Shown here: positions 9,742 through 19,270 of the stretch, in pieces
Position numbering within the stretch: the first letter of the stretch is position 1
Layout: every line of letters starts with the position of its first letter
Assembly: GCF_002213425.1 (NCBI RefSeq)
Contig: NZ_NJGV01000009.1
Span: 179,802 to 243,801, forward strand
Direction of reading: 5' to 3'
Length of the DNA stretch: 64,000 bases
Source of the DNA: Herbaspirillum aquaticum
Lineage (GTDB): Bacteria; Pseudomonadota; Gammaproteobacteria; Burkholderiales; Burkholderiaceae_D
Made by a program: the position numbers and the translations under genes
Notes under the pieces: generated by a model
Seen by the model: the letters and a program-made list of their open reading frames with translations, nothing else
The model's database searches: none
What the model was told of the DNA's origin: nothing

Positions 9742-9778
9742 ACCCCGGCAGCCCGGCCAGGACCATGCCGGGGTCGGT
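9742..9778 (+). terminator. Hairpin after the LysR gene
   Basis: ACCCCGGCA and TGCCGGGGT form a 9-base stem with a 15-base loop directly after the LysR stop. The following T-run is poor (CGGTTT), so termination may be weak. Confidence 0.5.
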
Positions 9779-9935
9779 TTGCTGCGCCGAGTTTTATTAA
9801 GAAATGTAAGGTAACGTAAGACACTCTGAAATCGCCTTCCGACGCGGCATCAAAACAGAAATCACGCACCCCGAAACTTTAAAAAAACGCGGCTAAAAAA
9901 CAACACTTCAAACGCGTAAAAATCTAAGTTTTTCC

Positions 9936-9956
9936 AAGCTGTCATACAGCTTTTTT
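9936..9956 (+). terminator. Small plus-strand intrinsic terminator candidate
   Basis: AAGCTG, loop TCATA, CAGCTT, then further T residues form a compact hairpin and T-tract. It would back up the hairpin at 9742. Confidence 0.5.
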
Positions 9957-10019
9957 CTAAAACTGCCGCATTTCCCTTCCCGTCTCCAAGCCCTTTTGGC
10001 GTTTGCGCAAAATTTGCGC

Positions 10020-10049
10020 AAAAAAAGAGTCGCCATTTGGCGACTCTTT
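10020..10049 (-). terminator. Intrinsic terminator of the chvE-to-dehydrogenase operon
   Basis: AAAGAGTCGCC and GGCGACTCTTT form a perfect 11-base stem with loop ATTT. On the minus strand a T-run follows. It lies about 35 bases past the dehydrogenase stop. Confidence 0.88.
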
Positions 10050-10084
10050 CTGCTCCGTTGCGCAAGTGCGCGCCGTAAAGACTG

Positions 10085-10870
10085 TCACACCCAGCCAGCG
10101 TCGACGATGAATTCCTGCGCGGTGCACATCGCGCTATCGTCTGCGGCCAGGAACAGCACCATGCGCGCCAGGTGCCAGGGCAGCAGGTCGCCCTGCAGGC
10201 ACTGGTTGCGGGCGATCGACTTCTTGCCTTCTTCGTCCAGCCACAGCTGGATCTGGCGTTCGGTCATGACCCAGCCCGGTGTCACGGTATTGACGCGGAT
10301 CTTGTGCGGACCGAGGTCGCGCGCCAGGCCACGCGTGAGGCCCAGGGTCGAGGCCTTGGCTGTGGTGTAGACCGGGAAGCCGCCACCGGACTGGTGCCAG
10401 CTGATCGAACTGAAGTTGATGATGGAACCGCCGCCACGGCGCTTCATGCCTTCCACCACCGACTGCACGGCGAAGAAGGACGGACGCTGGTTGATGGCGA
10501 TGCGGTCGTTCCAGTAGTCCAGCGTCACTTCTTCGAGCTTGTGGCGCTGGTCGTTGGCGGCATTGTTGACCAGCACGTCGAAGTCGCCCAGCTGCGCTTG
10601 CAGCTCGGCGATGGTGGCCTGGAAAGCGGGGATGTCGCGCAGGTCGCAATGGCGGAACAGCGGCTTGGGGTAGCCGGCAGCGGCCACTTCATTGCACAGC
10701 GCCTCGCTGGCCTCGGTGGCGATATCGACGAAAGCGACATGCGCGCCCTGTTGCGCAAAGGCTTCGACAATGGCCGCACCGATGCCGGTGCCGCCGCCGG
10801 TGATGAAGACGCGCTTGCCCTTGAGGCTGGGGAAGTTCGCCAGTTGCACGTTCTGGGGGGTATTGCTCAT
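10085..10870 (-). CDS. Aldose 1-dehydrogenase (SDR; L-arabinose/D-galactose/D-xylose type)
   Basis: The product has 261 residues and resembles Caulobacter D-xylose dehydrogenase XylB along its length: FPSLKGKRVFITGGGTGIG, CDLRDIPA, VLVNNAANDQRHKLEEVT, IINFSSISWH and the ending FIVDAGWV. The cofactor motif TGGGTGIG, catalytic serine (FSSISW) and YTTAK are visible. It oxidises a sugar at C1 to the lactone, using NAD(P). It is the last gene of the operon that begins with chvE, 66 bases after the dehydratase. Because the dehydratase looks like L-arabinonate dehydratase and ChvE-type importers take arabinose, galactose and xylose, the true substrate is among these and may be broad. Confidence 0.85.
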   Translation of the reverse strand: MSNTPQNVQLANFPSLKGKRVFITGGGTGIGAAIVEAFAQQGAHVAFVDIATEASEALCNEVAAAGYPKPLFRHCDLRDIPAFQATIAELQAQLGDFDVLVNNAANDQRHKLEEVTLDYWNDRIAINQRPSFFAVQSVVEGMKRRGGGSIINFSSISWHQSGGGFPVYTTAKASTLGLTRGLARDLGPHKIRVNTVTPGWVMTERQIQLWLDEEGKKSIARNQCLQGDLLPWHLARMVLFLAADDSAMCTAQEFIVDAGWV

Positions 10871-10936
10871 GGGGTTTCCTTGCAGGCCGGTGCGCGCGCC
10901 AGGCGCGGCACCGGCATCATGATGACGGGAAGAAGA

Positions 10937-12694
10937 TCAGTGCGAGTGCTTGGGCACGGCCGCGCCACGGCAGCCGACCAGGAAGTCGAAGTCGCAGCCT
11001 TCGTCAGCCTGCAGCACGCGGTCCACATACAGGGACTGGTAGCCGCCGGCCATCTCCGGCTTGCGCTCGGCCAGCACCTTGGCGCGTTCGGCCAGGCGGC
11101 GTTGCATCTCTTCTTCGCTGATATCCAGCTGCAGCTTGCCGGCATAGGCGTCAAGCTCGATGAAGTCGCCATCCTGGACGATGCCCAGCGGACCGCCAGC
11201 AGCGGCTTCCGGAGCCACGTGCAGGATCACGGTGCCGTAGGCGGTACCGCTCATGCGCGCATCCGAAATGCGGACCATGTCCTTCACACCGGTCGCCAGC
11301 ACCTTGGGCGGCAAGCCCATATTGCCCACTTCGGCCATGCCCGGATAACCCTTGGGGCCGACATTCTTCATCACCAGCACGCAGCTGGCATCGACATCCA
11401 GGTCAGGATCGTTGATACGTTCCTTGTAGTGGTTGAAGTCTTCGAAGACCACGGCGCGGCCGCGATGCTTCATCAGCTCGGGAGTAGCGGCCGAGGGCTT
11501 CAGGACCGCACCGCGCGGCGCCAGGTTGCCACGCAGGATGCAGATGCCGCCATCTTCGATCAGCGGCTTGGCCAGCGGGCGCACCACTTCATCATTGTAG
11601 ATCGGCGCATCCTTGACGTTGTCCCACATGGTCTGGCCGTTGACGGTCAGCGCATCCTTGTGCGGCAGCAGGTCTGCTTCGCCCAGGCGGCGCAGTACGG
11701 CCGGCAGGCCACCGGCGTAGTAGAACTCTTCCATCAGGTAGCGGCCCGAGGGCTGCAGGTCGACGATGGTCGGGGTGCCACGGCCGATGCGGGTCCAGTC
11801 TTCCAGTTCCAGGTCCACGCCGATGCGGCCGGCGATGGCCTTCAGGTGGATCACGGCATTGGTGGAACCACCGATGGCGGCATTGGTGCGGATGGCATTC
11901 TCGAAGGCCTTGCGGGTCAGGATCTTGGACAGGGTCAGGCCTTCCCAGACCATGTCGACGATACGCATGCCGGACAAGTGCGCGAGAACATAGCGGCGCG
12001 CATCCACGGCGGGAATGGCTGCATTGTGCGGCAGCGACACGCCCAGCGACTCGGCCATGCAGGCCATGGTGGAAGCGGTGCCCATGGTGTTGCAGGTACC
12101 GGCCGAACGCGACATGCCGGCTTCGGCCGCCATGAAGTCGTGGATGGTGATTTCACCGGCCTTGACCTGTTCGGACAATTGCCACACCACGGTACCGGAA
12201 CCGATATCGCGGCCCTGGTGCTTGCCGTTCAACATCGGACCGCCGGTCACGACGATGGCCGGCACGTCGCAGCTGGCCGCGCCCATCAGCAGGGCCGGGG
12301 TGGTCTTGTCGCAGCCGGTCAAGAGCACCACGCCATCGATCGGATTGCCGCGGATCGATTCTTCCACGTCCATGCTGGCCAGGTTGCGGGTCAGCATGGC
12401 GGTCGGGCGCAGGTTGGACTCGCCGTTGGAGAACACCGGGAACTCCACCGGGAAGCCACCGGCTTCGATGATGCCGCGACGCACGTGTTCGGCGATCTTG
12501 CGGAAGTGGGCATTGCAGGGCGTCAGTTCCGACCAGGTGTTGCAGATGCCGATGACCGGCTTGCCCTGGAACTCGTGGTCGGGGATGCCCTGGTTCTTCA
12601 TCCAGCTGCGGTACATGAAACCGTTCTTGTCGGCGGTACCGAACCAGCCGGCCGAGCGCAGGGTGCGGCTCTTGTCTTTTTTGTCGCTACTCAT
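10937..12694 (-). CDS. Aldonate dehydratase, IlvD/Edd family (closest to L-arabinonate dehydratase)
   Basis: This 585-residue Fe-S dehydratase removes water from a sugar acid to give the 2-keto-3-deoxy acid. It carries the cluster cysteines in LTGCDKTTPALLMG and SRSAGTCNTMGTAS, the phosphate-less sugar-acid site RNAAIGG-type block AIRTNAAIGGSTNAVIH, GNLAPRGAVLKPSA and ISDARMSGTAYG. It matches the Rhizobium L-arabinonate dehydratase much better than Caulobacter xylonate dehydratase, as far as I remember both. D-galactonate and D-fuconate can be accepted by that enzyme group. The start MSSDKK at 12694 is chosen over an open extension of 17 residues. It is flanked by the importer genes upstream and the aldose dehydrogenase downstream. 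Confidence 0.88.
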   Translation of the reverse strand: MSSDKKDKSRTLRSAGWFGTADKNGFMYRSWMKNQGIPDHEFQGKPVIGICNTWSELTPCNAHFRKIAEHVRRGIIEAGGFPVEFPVFSNGESNLRPTAMLTRNLASMDVEESIRGNPIDGVVLLTGCDKTTPALLMGAASCDVPAIVVTGGPMLNGKHQGRDIGSGTVVWQLSEQVKAGEITIHDFMAAEAGMSRSAGTCNTMGTASTMACMAESLGVSLPHNAAIPAVDARRYVLAHLSGMRIVDMVWEGLTLSKILTRKAFENAIRTNAAIGGSTNAVIHLKAIAGRIGVDLELEDWTRIGRGTPTIVDLQPSGRYLMEEFYYAGGLPAVLRRLGEADLLPHKDALTVNGQTMWDNVKDAPIYNDEVVRPLAKPLIEDGGICILRGNLAPRGAVLKPSAATPELMKHRGRAVVFEDFNHYKERINDPDLDVDASCVLVMKNVGPKGYPGMAEVGNMGLPPKVLATGVKDMVRISDARMSGTAYGTVILHVAPEAAAGGPLGIVQDGDFIELDAYAGKLQLDISEEEMQRRLAERAKVLAERKPEMAGGYQSLYVDRVLQADEGCDFDFLVGCRGAAVPKHSH

Positions 12695-12790
12695 TGTTGA
12701 ATTCCCGAATGACAGAAAACGAAGGATCTCGAAAAACGCTTGCACCCGAATGCAAAAGGCGGGCGCCAGGCCCGCCTTGCTTGATCCGGA

Positions 12791-14008
12791 TTACTTGTTC
12801 TTGTTGTAGACGTCGAAGCAGACAGCCATCAGCAGGACCAGGCCCTTGATCATCTGCTGGTAGTCGATGCCGATGCCCATGATGGACATGCCGTTGTTCA
12901 TCACGCCCATGATGAAGGCGCCGATGACCGCACCCATGACCTTGCCCACGCCGCCCGAAGCCGATGCGCCGCCGATGAAGCAGGCTGCGATCACGTCAAG
13001 CTCGAAGCCCAGGCCAGCCTTGGGGGTGGCGGTGTTCAGGCGGGCCGCGAAGATCAGGCCAGCCAGTGCCGCCAGCACGCCCATGTTGACGAAGGTGAAG
13101 AAGGACACGCGCTCGGTCTTGATGCCCGACAGCTTGGCCGCCTTTTCATTGCCGCCCACGGCGTAGACGCGACGGCCCAGGGTGGTACGGCTGGTGATGA
13201 AGGTGTAGAGCACCATCAGCGCAAACATGATGATGAGCACGTTGGGCATGCCGCGATAGGTCGACAGCAGGTAGCTGAAGGCGATGATGGCGATGGCGAA
13301 GACGCCGTTCTTGAGCAGGAAGAACATGGCCGGTTCATCTTCCATGCCGTGCTTGGTCTGCTTGCGAAGACCGTGCAGCTTGACCAGGATCAGCACGACG
13401 GCCGCGATGATGCCCACGATCAGCGAGGTGGTGCGGAAGGTGATGTTGTCGGTCAGTTCGGGGATGAAGCCCGAGGACAGCATCTGGAAAGTCTGCGGGA
13501 AGGGGCCCAGGGACTGGCCTTGCAGCAGCGCCAGCGCCATGCCCTTGAAGACCAGCATGCCGGCCAGGGTGACGATGAAGGACGGGATCTTGAAGTAGGC
13601 GATCCAGTAGCCCTGCGCCGCGCCGATCAAGGCACCGGCGATCAGGCAGACGATGGAGGCCGGCACGAAGCCCCAGCCATAGTCCACCATCAGCACCGCG
13701 GCCAGCGCGCCGATGAGGCCCACCACCGAGCCCACCGACAGGTCGATGTGGCCGGCCACGATCACCATCAGCATGCCCAGCGCCATGATGACGATGTAGC
13801 TGTTCTGCAGGACCAGGTTGGTCAGGTTCAGCGGACGCATCAGCGTACCGTCGGTCATGATCTGGAAGAAGGCCATGATGGCCACCAGCGACATCAGCAT
13901 GCCGTATTCGCGCATGTTGTTCTTCAGGAAGCTGCCGTAGTCCTTCTTCTCGACGGCGCCGCTGGCGGCGGCCGCAGCCGGTTTCTTGCTCATGTCAATG
14001 CTCTCCAT
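12791..14008 (-). CDS. gguB: Multiple-sugar ABC permease (GguB/XylH type)
   Basis: The chain has 405 residues, longer than RbsC-type permeases, as expected of the GguB/XylH group that has extra helices. Landmarks are VIVAGHIDLSVGSVVG, PSFIVTLAGMLVFKG, GRRVYAVGGNEKAAKLSG and IAACFIGGASASGG. The start MESIDMSKK at 14008 is set by GAGGAGC ten bases upstream; the open frame runs a further 37 codons without family similarity. The gene follows the ATPase by 82 bases and precedes the dehydratase by 96. It forms the membrane channel of the ChvE importer. Confidence 0.93.
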   Translation of the reverse strand: MESIDMSKKPAAAAASGAVEKKDYGSFLKNNMREYGMLMSLVAIMAFFQIMTDGTLMRPLNLTNLVLQNSYIVIMALGMLMVIVAGHIDLSVGSVVGLIGALAAVLMVDYGWGFVPASIVCLIAGALIGAAQGYWIAYFKIPSFIVTLAGMLVFKGMALALLQGQSLGPFPQTFQMLSSGFIPELTDNITFRTTSLIVGIIAAVVLILVKLHGLRKQTKHGMEDEPAMFFLLKNGVFAIAIIAFSYLLSTYRGMPNVLIIMFALMVLYTFITSRTTLGRRVYAVGGNEKAAKLSGIKTERVSFFTFVNMGVLAALAGLIFAARLNTATPKAGLGFELDVIAACFIGGASASGGVGKVMGAVIGAFIMGVMNNGMSIMGIGIDYQQMIKGLVLLMAVCFDVYNKNK

Positions 14009-14090
14009 TGTCTTGCTCCTCGGGTGCTCTCTGGTCTTGATGGACTTTATGGGTGATGCTGCCGGTTTGGCTCCGGCTTGGTAATGGGTC

Positions 14091-15647
14091 TCAGGCAGCC
14101 TGCGACAGGCCCGGGTCATTGATGCGCTTGTTGCGCATGATGGCGCGCATGATGCTTTCCTGGGTCGCTTCGGCCTTGGGCAGGTGGCCCACGAACTGGC
14201 CTTCGTTCATCACGTAGATGCGGTCGCACATGCCCAGCAGCTCCGGCATTTCCGAGGAGATCATGATGATGCACTTGCCCTCGGCGGCCAGCTTGCTGAT
14301 GATGTTGTAGATCTCGAACTTGGCGCCGACGTCGATGCCGCGCGTGGGTTCATCCAGGATCAGCACTTCCGGCTGGGAGAACAGCCACTTCGACAGCACC
14401 ACTTTCTGCTGATTGCCGCCGGAGAGGTTGACCACCTTCTGCAGCACGCTGGAACAGCGGATGCGCATCTGCTGCTTGAAATCTGCAGCGATCTTGTACT
14501 CGCGCGCCTCATCGATGACGGTACGCTCGGAGACGCCGCCCAGGTTGGCCAGCGAGATGTTCTTCTTGATGTCTTCTTCCAGCACCAGGCCATCGCCCTT
14601 GCGGTCTTCGGTGACGTAGGCGATGCCCTTGTCGATCGCTTTCTCGATGGTGGAAAGGTCCACTTCCTTGCCGTGCAGGAAAGCCTGGCCGGTGATCTTC
14701 TTGCCGTAGGCGCGGCCGAAGATGCTCTTGGCCAGCTCGGTACGGCCCGCGCCCATGAGGCCGGCGATGCCGACGATCTCGCCGGCGCGCACCGTCATGT
14801 TGACGTCCTTGATGGCCAGGCGGTCCGAGTGCAGCGGGTGGTGTACACGCCAGTCGCGCACTTCGAAGATCACGTCGCCAATCTGCGGATCGCGCTGCGG
14901 ATAGCGGTCGGCCATTTCGCGGCCCACCATGTGCTGGATGATGCGGTCTTCGCTGATCGGTTCAGCGCGGCAGTCGAAGGTATCGACCGTGGTGCCGTCG
15001 CGCAGCACGGTGATGGAATCGGCCACCTTGGAAATTTCGTTGAGCTTGTGCGAGATCAGGATCGAGGCGATGCCCTGGCGCTTCAGTTCGAGCAGCAGTT
15101 CCAGCAGCGCATCGGAGTCGCTTTCATTGAGGCTGGCGGTCGGTTCATCGAGGATCAGCAGCTTGACTTCCTTGGAGAGCGCCTTGGCGATCTCGATCAG
15201 CTGCTGCTTGCCTACACCGAGGTCACCGACCTTGGTCAGCGGGGATTCCTTCAGTCCGACCTTGGCCAGCAGTTCCTTGGCGCGCACGTAGGATTGTTCC
15301 CAGTCGATCACGCCGCCACGAGCTTGCTCGTTGCCCAGGAAGAGGTTTTCCATCACGGACAGCAGCGGCACCAGGGCCAGTTCCTGGTGGATGATGATGA
15401 TGCCCAGGTGTTCGCTGTCGCGGATATCCTTGAAGGCACGGACCTCACCCTTGTAGACGATGTCGCCGGAATAGCTGCCGTGCGGATAGACGCCCGAGAG
15501 CACCTTCATCAGCGTGGATTTGCCGGCGCCGTTTTCGCCGACGATCGCGTGGATCTCGCCTTCGCGCACTGCCAGGTTGACGTTGTTCAACGCCTTCACA
15601 CCCGGGAAGCTCTTCTCGATGCCGCGCATTTCCAGAATGTTGCTCAT
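14091..15647 (-). CDS. gguA: Multiple-sugar ABC importer ATPase (GguA/XylG type)
   Basis: The 518-residue protein has two nucleotide-binding domains: GENGAGKST and [11 protein letters not shown] in the first, and LSGGNQQK with [14 protein letters not shown] in the second. The inserted [15 protein letters not shown] and the block [17 protein letters not shown] are characteristic of the GguA/MmsA subgroup rather than RbsA. AGAGAGG lies before the start. It is separated from the binding-protein gene by 229 bases containing two strong hairpins, which fits lower expression of the ATPase than of the binding protein. Confidence 0.94.
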   Translation of the reverse strand: MSNILEMRGIEKSFPGVKALNNVNLAVREGEIHAIVGENGAGKSTLMKVLSGVYPHGSYSGDIVYKGEVRAFKDIRDSEHLGIIIIHQELALVPLLSVMENLFLGNEQARGGVIDWEQSYVRAKELLAKVGLKESPLTKVGDLGVGKQQLIEIAKALSKEVKLLILDEPTASLNESDSDALLELLLELKRQGIASILISHKLNEISKVADSITVLRDGTTVDTFDCRAEPISEDRIIQHMVGREMADRYPQRDPQIGDVIFEVRDWRVHHPLHSDRLAIKDVNMTVRAGEIVGIAGLMGAGRTELAKSIFGRAYGKKITGQAFLHGKEVDLSTIEKAIDKGIAYVTEDRKGDGLVLEEDIKKNISLANLGGVSERTVIDEAREYKIAADFKQQMRIRCSSVLQKVVNLSGGNQQKVVLSKWLFSQPEVLILDEPTRGIDVGAKFEIYNIISKLAAEGKCIIMISSEMPELLGMCDRIYVMNEGQFVGHLPKAEATQESIMRAIMRNKRINDPGLSQAA

Positions 15648-15749
15648 GATGCTGACCTCTCTTTTGCCGGTCTTGCGTGGATGACGTAGCCGGACTTATT
15701 TGTCTCTTGCGCGTTGCATTGGGGCAAGCGCAACCTGCTGAAAGAATTA

Positions 15750-15768
15750 GTCCCGCACAGAGCGGGAC
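15750..15768 (-). other. Intercistronic hairpin in the chvE-gguA gap
   Basis: GTCCCGC, loop ACAGA, GCGGGAC form a perfect 7-base stem. On the minus strand it is followed only by TAATTC, so it is more likely an RNA-stabilising or attenuating element than a full terminator. Confidence 0.55.
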
Positions 15769-15821
15769 CATGCTGTTCTGCTTACGGTGATTTTTGTTCT
15801 TGTTGGGTCTTGCGGTACTGC

Positions 15822-15860
15822 CGCAGGCGGCGCCGACATCGAGGATGCCGGCCGCCTGCG
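15822..15860 (-). other. Hairpin immediately after chvE
   Basis: CGCAGGCGGC (15822-15831) pairs perfectly with GCCGCCTGCG (15851-15860) 17 bases after the chvE stop. Such stems protect the abundant binding-protein message from 3' decay. There is no T-run. Confidence 0.6.
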
Positions 15861-15876
15861 TATTACACGATGATGC

Positions 15877-16950
15877 TTACTTCAGTTGAGCTTCGGTGTA
15901 GTAGCCGCTGCCAACCAGGACTTCCTTCCAGTTCGACTTGTCGACCACGACCGGCTTCAACAGGTAGGACGGCACGACCTTCACGCCGTTGTTGTAGGTC
16001 TTGGTGTCGTTGATCTGGGGCTGCTTGCCACCCAAGACGGCGTCAACCATGCCGACGGTAACCTTTGCCAGTTCGCGGGTGTCCTTGAAGATGGTGGAGT
16101 ACTGCTCGCCACGGATGATGGACTTGACCGAAGGCACTTCCGCATCCTGGCCCGAGACATACGGGAACGGCTGTTGCGGGGTGCCGTAGCCGACGCCGCG
16201 CAGCGAGGACAGGATACCGATGGACAGGCCGTCATACGGGGACAGCACGGCGTTGACCTTGGCGTTGGTGTAGAAGGCCGACAGCAGGTTGTCCATACGG
16301 GCTTGGGCGGTAGCCGGATCCCAGCGCAGGGTCGCGACCTTGTCCATGCCCATCTGCTTGGAACGCACCACCAGCTTGCCGCTGTCGATGTAGGGCTTCA
16401 GCACCGACATGGCGCCGTTGTAGAAGAAGAAGGCGTTGTTGTCGTCCGAGGAGCCGCCGAACAGTTCGATGTTGAACGGACCCTTGCCTTCCTTCAGGCC
16501 CAGCGCCTTTTCCAGCGATTGTGCCTGCAGCACGCCGACCTGGAAGTTGTCGAAGGTGGCGTAGTAGTCGACGTTCTTGGAACCACGGATCAGGCGGTCA
16601 TAGGCGATGACCTTGACGCCCTTGTCGGCGGCCTTCTGCAGCACGTCGGTCAGGGTGGTGCCGTCGATGGCGGCGATCACCAGCACCTTGGCGCCCTTGG
16701 TCAGCATGTTCTCGATCTGGGACAGCTGGTTGGGGATGTCGTCTTCCGCGTATTGCAGGTCGGTCTGGTAACCCTTTTCCTTGAGGACCTTGACCATGTT
16801 GTTGCCGTCGGCGATCCAGCGGGCCGAGGACTTGGTGGGCATGGCCACGCCGACCAGCTGCTTGCTCTGCGCGCTCACTTGGGCGCTGATGGACATCAGG
16901 GTGACGCCCAGGCCGAGGGCAATACCGCTCAATACGGATTTGATTTTCAT
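15877..16950 (-). CDS. chvE: Multiple-sugar-binding periplasmic protein (ChvE-like)
   Basis: The 357-residue precursor has a signal peptide ending near SAQVSAQS and a type I periplasmic fold. Diagnostic stretches are [57 protein letters not shown] and [18 protein letters not shown], all as in ChvE/XylF-type proteins. Agrobacterium ChvE binds D-glucose, D-galactose, L-arabinose, D-fucose and D-xylose. It is the first gene of an operon that continues with gguA, gguB, the dehydratase and the aldose dehydrogenase. GGAG precedes the start. The 220 bases upstream hold its promoter. Confidence 0.94.
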   Translation of the reverse strand: MKIKSVLSGIALGLGVTLMSISAQVSAQSKQLVGVAMPTKSSARWIADGNNMVKVLKEKGYQTDLQYAEDDIPNQLSQIENMLTKGAKVLVIAAIDGTTLTDVLQKAADKGVKVIAYDRLIRGSKNVDYYATFDNFQVGVLQAQSLEKALGLKEGKGPFNIELFGGSSDDNNAFFFYNGAMSVLKPYIDSGKLVVRSKQMGMDKVATLRWDPATAQARMDNLLSAFYTNAKVNAVLSPYDGLSIGILSSLRGVGYGTPQQPFPYVSGQDAEVPSVKSIIRGEQYSTIFKDTRELAKVTVGMVDAVLGGKQPQINDTKTYNNGVKVVPSYLLKPVVVDKSNWKEVLVGSGYYTEAQLK

Positions 16951-17171
16951 GCTTCGAGTCTCCAGTCTCTATTTATGGAATGGCGTGTTGTAGTTATTTC
17001 TAAAACAGCGCCTCTAGTTCTGATGAATGTCATGCAGAGCAACTGTTTTGCGGGCTCTATATTAATTGCTTTACCAATACATTTCTAATGATTTTTTGAG
17101 CGTAATGGATATGTTTTTCGGTATAACTCCCTCTATGTAAAGTTATCTTAATTAAGCTTAAAAAATCCCGC
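16951..17171 (-). promoter_or_regulatory. Control region of the chvE operon
   Basis: AT-rich sequence of 221 bases between the chvE start and the upstream yjfF stop. A half-match to the GATATC motif (GGATATGTTTTTCGG at 17107) is present. I could not assign a confident -35/-10 pair. Confidence 0.45.
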
Positions 17172-18194
17172 CTAAGCCACGGCTGGCGCGGCTTTCGCCG
17201 ATCCGGCCGTTTTGCCGCGCAGGGCTCCCAAAGAAATCACTCGCTGCGCCACGCAAAAGACGAACAGCAGCGCCCCAATGAAGATCTTGGTCCACCAGGA
17301 ACTGAGGCTGCCATCGAAGGCAATGAGGGTCTGGATCACGCCAAGGATGAGCACGCCGGTCAGTGTTCCGGCCACGTAACCATAGCCGCCGGTGAGCAAG
17401 GTGCCGCCGATGACCACGGCCGCAATCGCGTCCAGCTCCACGCCCTGCGCATGCAGTCCATACCCCGAGAGCATATAAAAGGAAAACAGCACGCCGCCCA
17501 CCGATGCACAGAAACCGCTGAAGGCATACACCAGGACTTTGGTCCGTCCCACCGGCAAGCCCATCAGCAGCGCCGAACTCTCGCTGCCACCGATGGCGTA
17601 GACGGCCCGTCCGAAGCGCGTGCCATGCGCCATCCAGATCGCCACCGCCAGCACGATCAGGGCGATGACCACGCTGGGCGAGATGAACAGTCCGCCGAAC
17701 TCCAGCCGCGACTGCGACAGTTCCACGAACAGCGGCTCATCAATGGTGATGGAATTGATGCTGATGAGGTAGCACAGCCCGCGCGCCAAGAACATCCCGG
17801 CCAGCGTGACGATGAAGGCCTGCAGCTTGAAGTAATGGATCATCGCGCCCATCGCCGCACCGAAGCCTGCGCCCATCAGCAGCACGGTGGCGATCACCAG
17901 CAGCGGCGGCCAGTGCCAGTTCTGCAGCAGGAAGGCCGCCACCATGGTGGTCAGCGCCAGCACCGAACCGACCGAGAGGTCGATGCCGCCGGAGAGGATG
18001 ACGAAGGTCATGCCGACGGCCACCACCAGCAGGAAGGCATTGTCGATCAGCAGGTTCAGCATCACCTGGGGCGAGAGGAAGCCATCGTAACCAAACGCAC
18101 CAATGACCAGCATCAGCACCAGCAGCGCCACCGTGACCATGGACGTGAACCACGGCGCGTGCGAAGCGCGCCGCAAGGAAGAAGCAAGCATCAT
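17172..18194 (-). CDS. yjfF: Galactofuranose-type ABC permease YjfF
   Basis: This 340-residue permease has the CUT2 motif FVILSGGIDLSVGSVLALT, AFIVTLAGMFLARGLCYL, GRAVYAIGGSESSALLMGLP and VVIGGTLLTGGYGYV. It is the last gene of the four-gene importer; its ATG overlaps the ytfT stop by four bases (ATGA), so the two permeases are translationally coupled and probably form a heterodimer. The family carries galactofuranose in E. coli and L-arabinose-type furanoses in other bacteria. Confidence 0.92.
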   Translation of the reverse strand: MMLASSLRRASHAPWFTSMVTVALLVLMLVIGAFGYDGFLSPQVMLNLLIDNAFLLVVAVGMTFVILSGGIDLSVGSVLALTTMVAAFLLQNWHWPPLLVIATVLLMGAGFGAAMGAMIHYFKLQAFIVTLAGMFLARGLCYLISINSITIDEPLFVELSQSRLEFGGLFISPSVVIALIVLAVAIWMAHGTRFGRAVYAIGGSESSALLMGLPVGRTKVLVYAFSGFCASVGGVLFSFYMLSGYGLHAQGVELDAIAAVVIGGTLLTGGYGYVAGTLTGVLILGVIQTLIAFDGSLSSWWTKIFIGALLFVFCVAQRVISLGALRGKTAGSAKAAPAVA

Positions 18195-19270
18195 GATTTG
18201 GACATCCTCAACATGCGGCGGAATTCCGGCGACTGCGACAGGCAGACCAGGAACACCACGATGGACTTGACCACCATATTGACTTCAGGCGGCACGCCCA
18301 GCGAATAGATCGTATAGGTCAGCGTCTGGATGATGAGCGCACCGATGACGCTGCCTACCAGGCTGAACTTGCCCCCGGCCAGCGAGGTGCCGCCCAGGGT
18401 CACGGCCAGGATCGCGTCCAGCTCCAGCAACAGGCCGGCATTGTTGGCGTCGGCACTCTTGATGTTGGAAGCGATCATCAGTCCCGCCAGACCAGCGCAG
18501 GCGCTGCAGAACATGTAGACGAAAAAGATCAGCGCGGCCGTACGGATGCCGGCCAGGCGGGACGCCACCGGATTGATGCCGACCGACTGGATGAACAAGC
18601 CCAGCGCGGTCTTCCTCATCAACAGCGCCAGCAGCAGGAACATGCCCCCGGCGATGTAGAGCGAGAACGGCAATCCGAACAGGTAGCCGCCCCCCAGGAA
18701 GAAGAAGGGCTTGTAATACACCGTCACGATCTGTCCATCGGTCAGCAGCTGCGCCAGCCCGCGTCCGGCTACCATCAGGATCAGCGTGGCGATGATGGGC
18801 TGCAGCCCGAGACCGGCCACCAGCAAGCCGTTCCAGGCACCGCACAGGAGTGCCGCGCCCATCGCCGCGCACAGTGCCCACACCATCGGCACATTGCTGA
18901 CGTATTGCGAGACGCCATCGACCACCACCATCTTGCCGCCGATCAAGATGGACGCGACGGCACCCGAGATGGCCACCACCGCGCCGACCGAGATGTCCAC
19001 ACCGCGCGTGGCGATGACCAGCGTCATGCCGAGTGCTGCCAGCATGAGCGGTGCGGCACGGTTGATGATGTCGATCAGCGCGCCATACAAGTGGCCGTCC
19101 TTGATCTCCAGCTTGAAGAAGCCCGGCACCAGCAGGAAATCGATCAGCAGCAGCAAGGCCAGCGCTGCCAGCGGACGCACCAGCGGATGATGCAGCAGCG
19201 CTGTCAACGCCGGCGCGCCGCCAGTGGCGGCACTGTCGGGAATCAGTTTGGAATCCATGGATGCACTCAT
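18191..19270 (-). CDS. ytfT: Galactofuranose-type ABC permease YtfT
   Basis: The protein has 359 residues with ATRGVDISVGAVVAISGAV, LQPIIATLILMVAGRGLAQLL, SVGINPVASRLAGI and AVTLGGTSLAGG, matching YtfT. It overlaps the ATPase gene by ATGA at its 5' end and yjfF by ATGA at its 3' end. The N-terminus is somewhat extended and polar (DSKLIPDSAATGG). It is the partner permease of YjfF. Confidence 0.92.
   Translation of the reverse strand: MSASMDSKLIPDSAATGGAPALTALLHHPLVRPLAALALLLLIDFLLVPGFFKLEIKDGHLYGALIDIINRAAPLMLAALGMTLVIATRGVDISVGAVVAISGAVASILIGGKMVVVDGVSQYVSNVPMVWALCAAMGAALLCGAWNGLLVAGLGLQPIIATLILMVAGRGLAQLLTDGQIVTVYYKPFFFLGGGYLFGLPFSLYIAGGMFLLLALLMRKTALGLFIQSVGINPVASRLAGIRTAALIFFVYMFCSACAGLAGLMIASNIKSADANNAGLLLELDAILAVTLGGTSLAGGKFSLVGSVIGALIIQTLTYTIYSLGVPPEVNMVVKSIVVFLVCLSQSPEFRRMLRMSKS

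Larger units (their letters stand above)
9739..10084. other. Gene-free convergent interval with several terminators
   Basis: No gene is seen in these 346 bases. The interval separates the LysR gene from the convergent aldose dehydrogenase operon and holds three hairpins listed separately, plus a near-palindrome of two TTTGCGCAA units at 10002-10022. Confidence 0.6.

Noticed and set aside
10172..12700. Plus-strand open frame of 842 codons opposite the dehydratase and dehydrogenase genes
   Set aside because: It is a shadow of GC-rich genes on the other strand. Its translation is rich in G, A, H and R with no family motif, and the minus strand carries complete, conserved enzymes.
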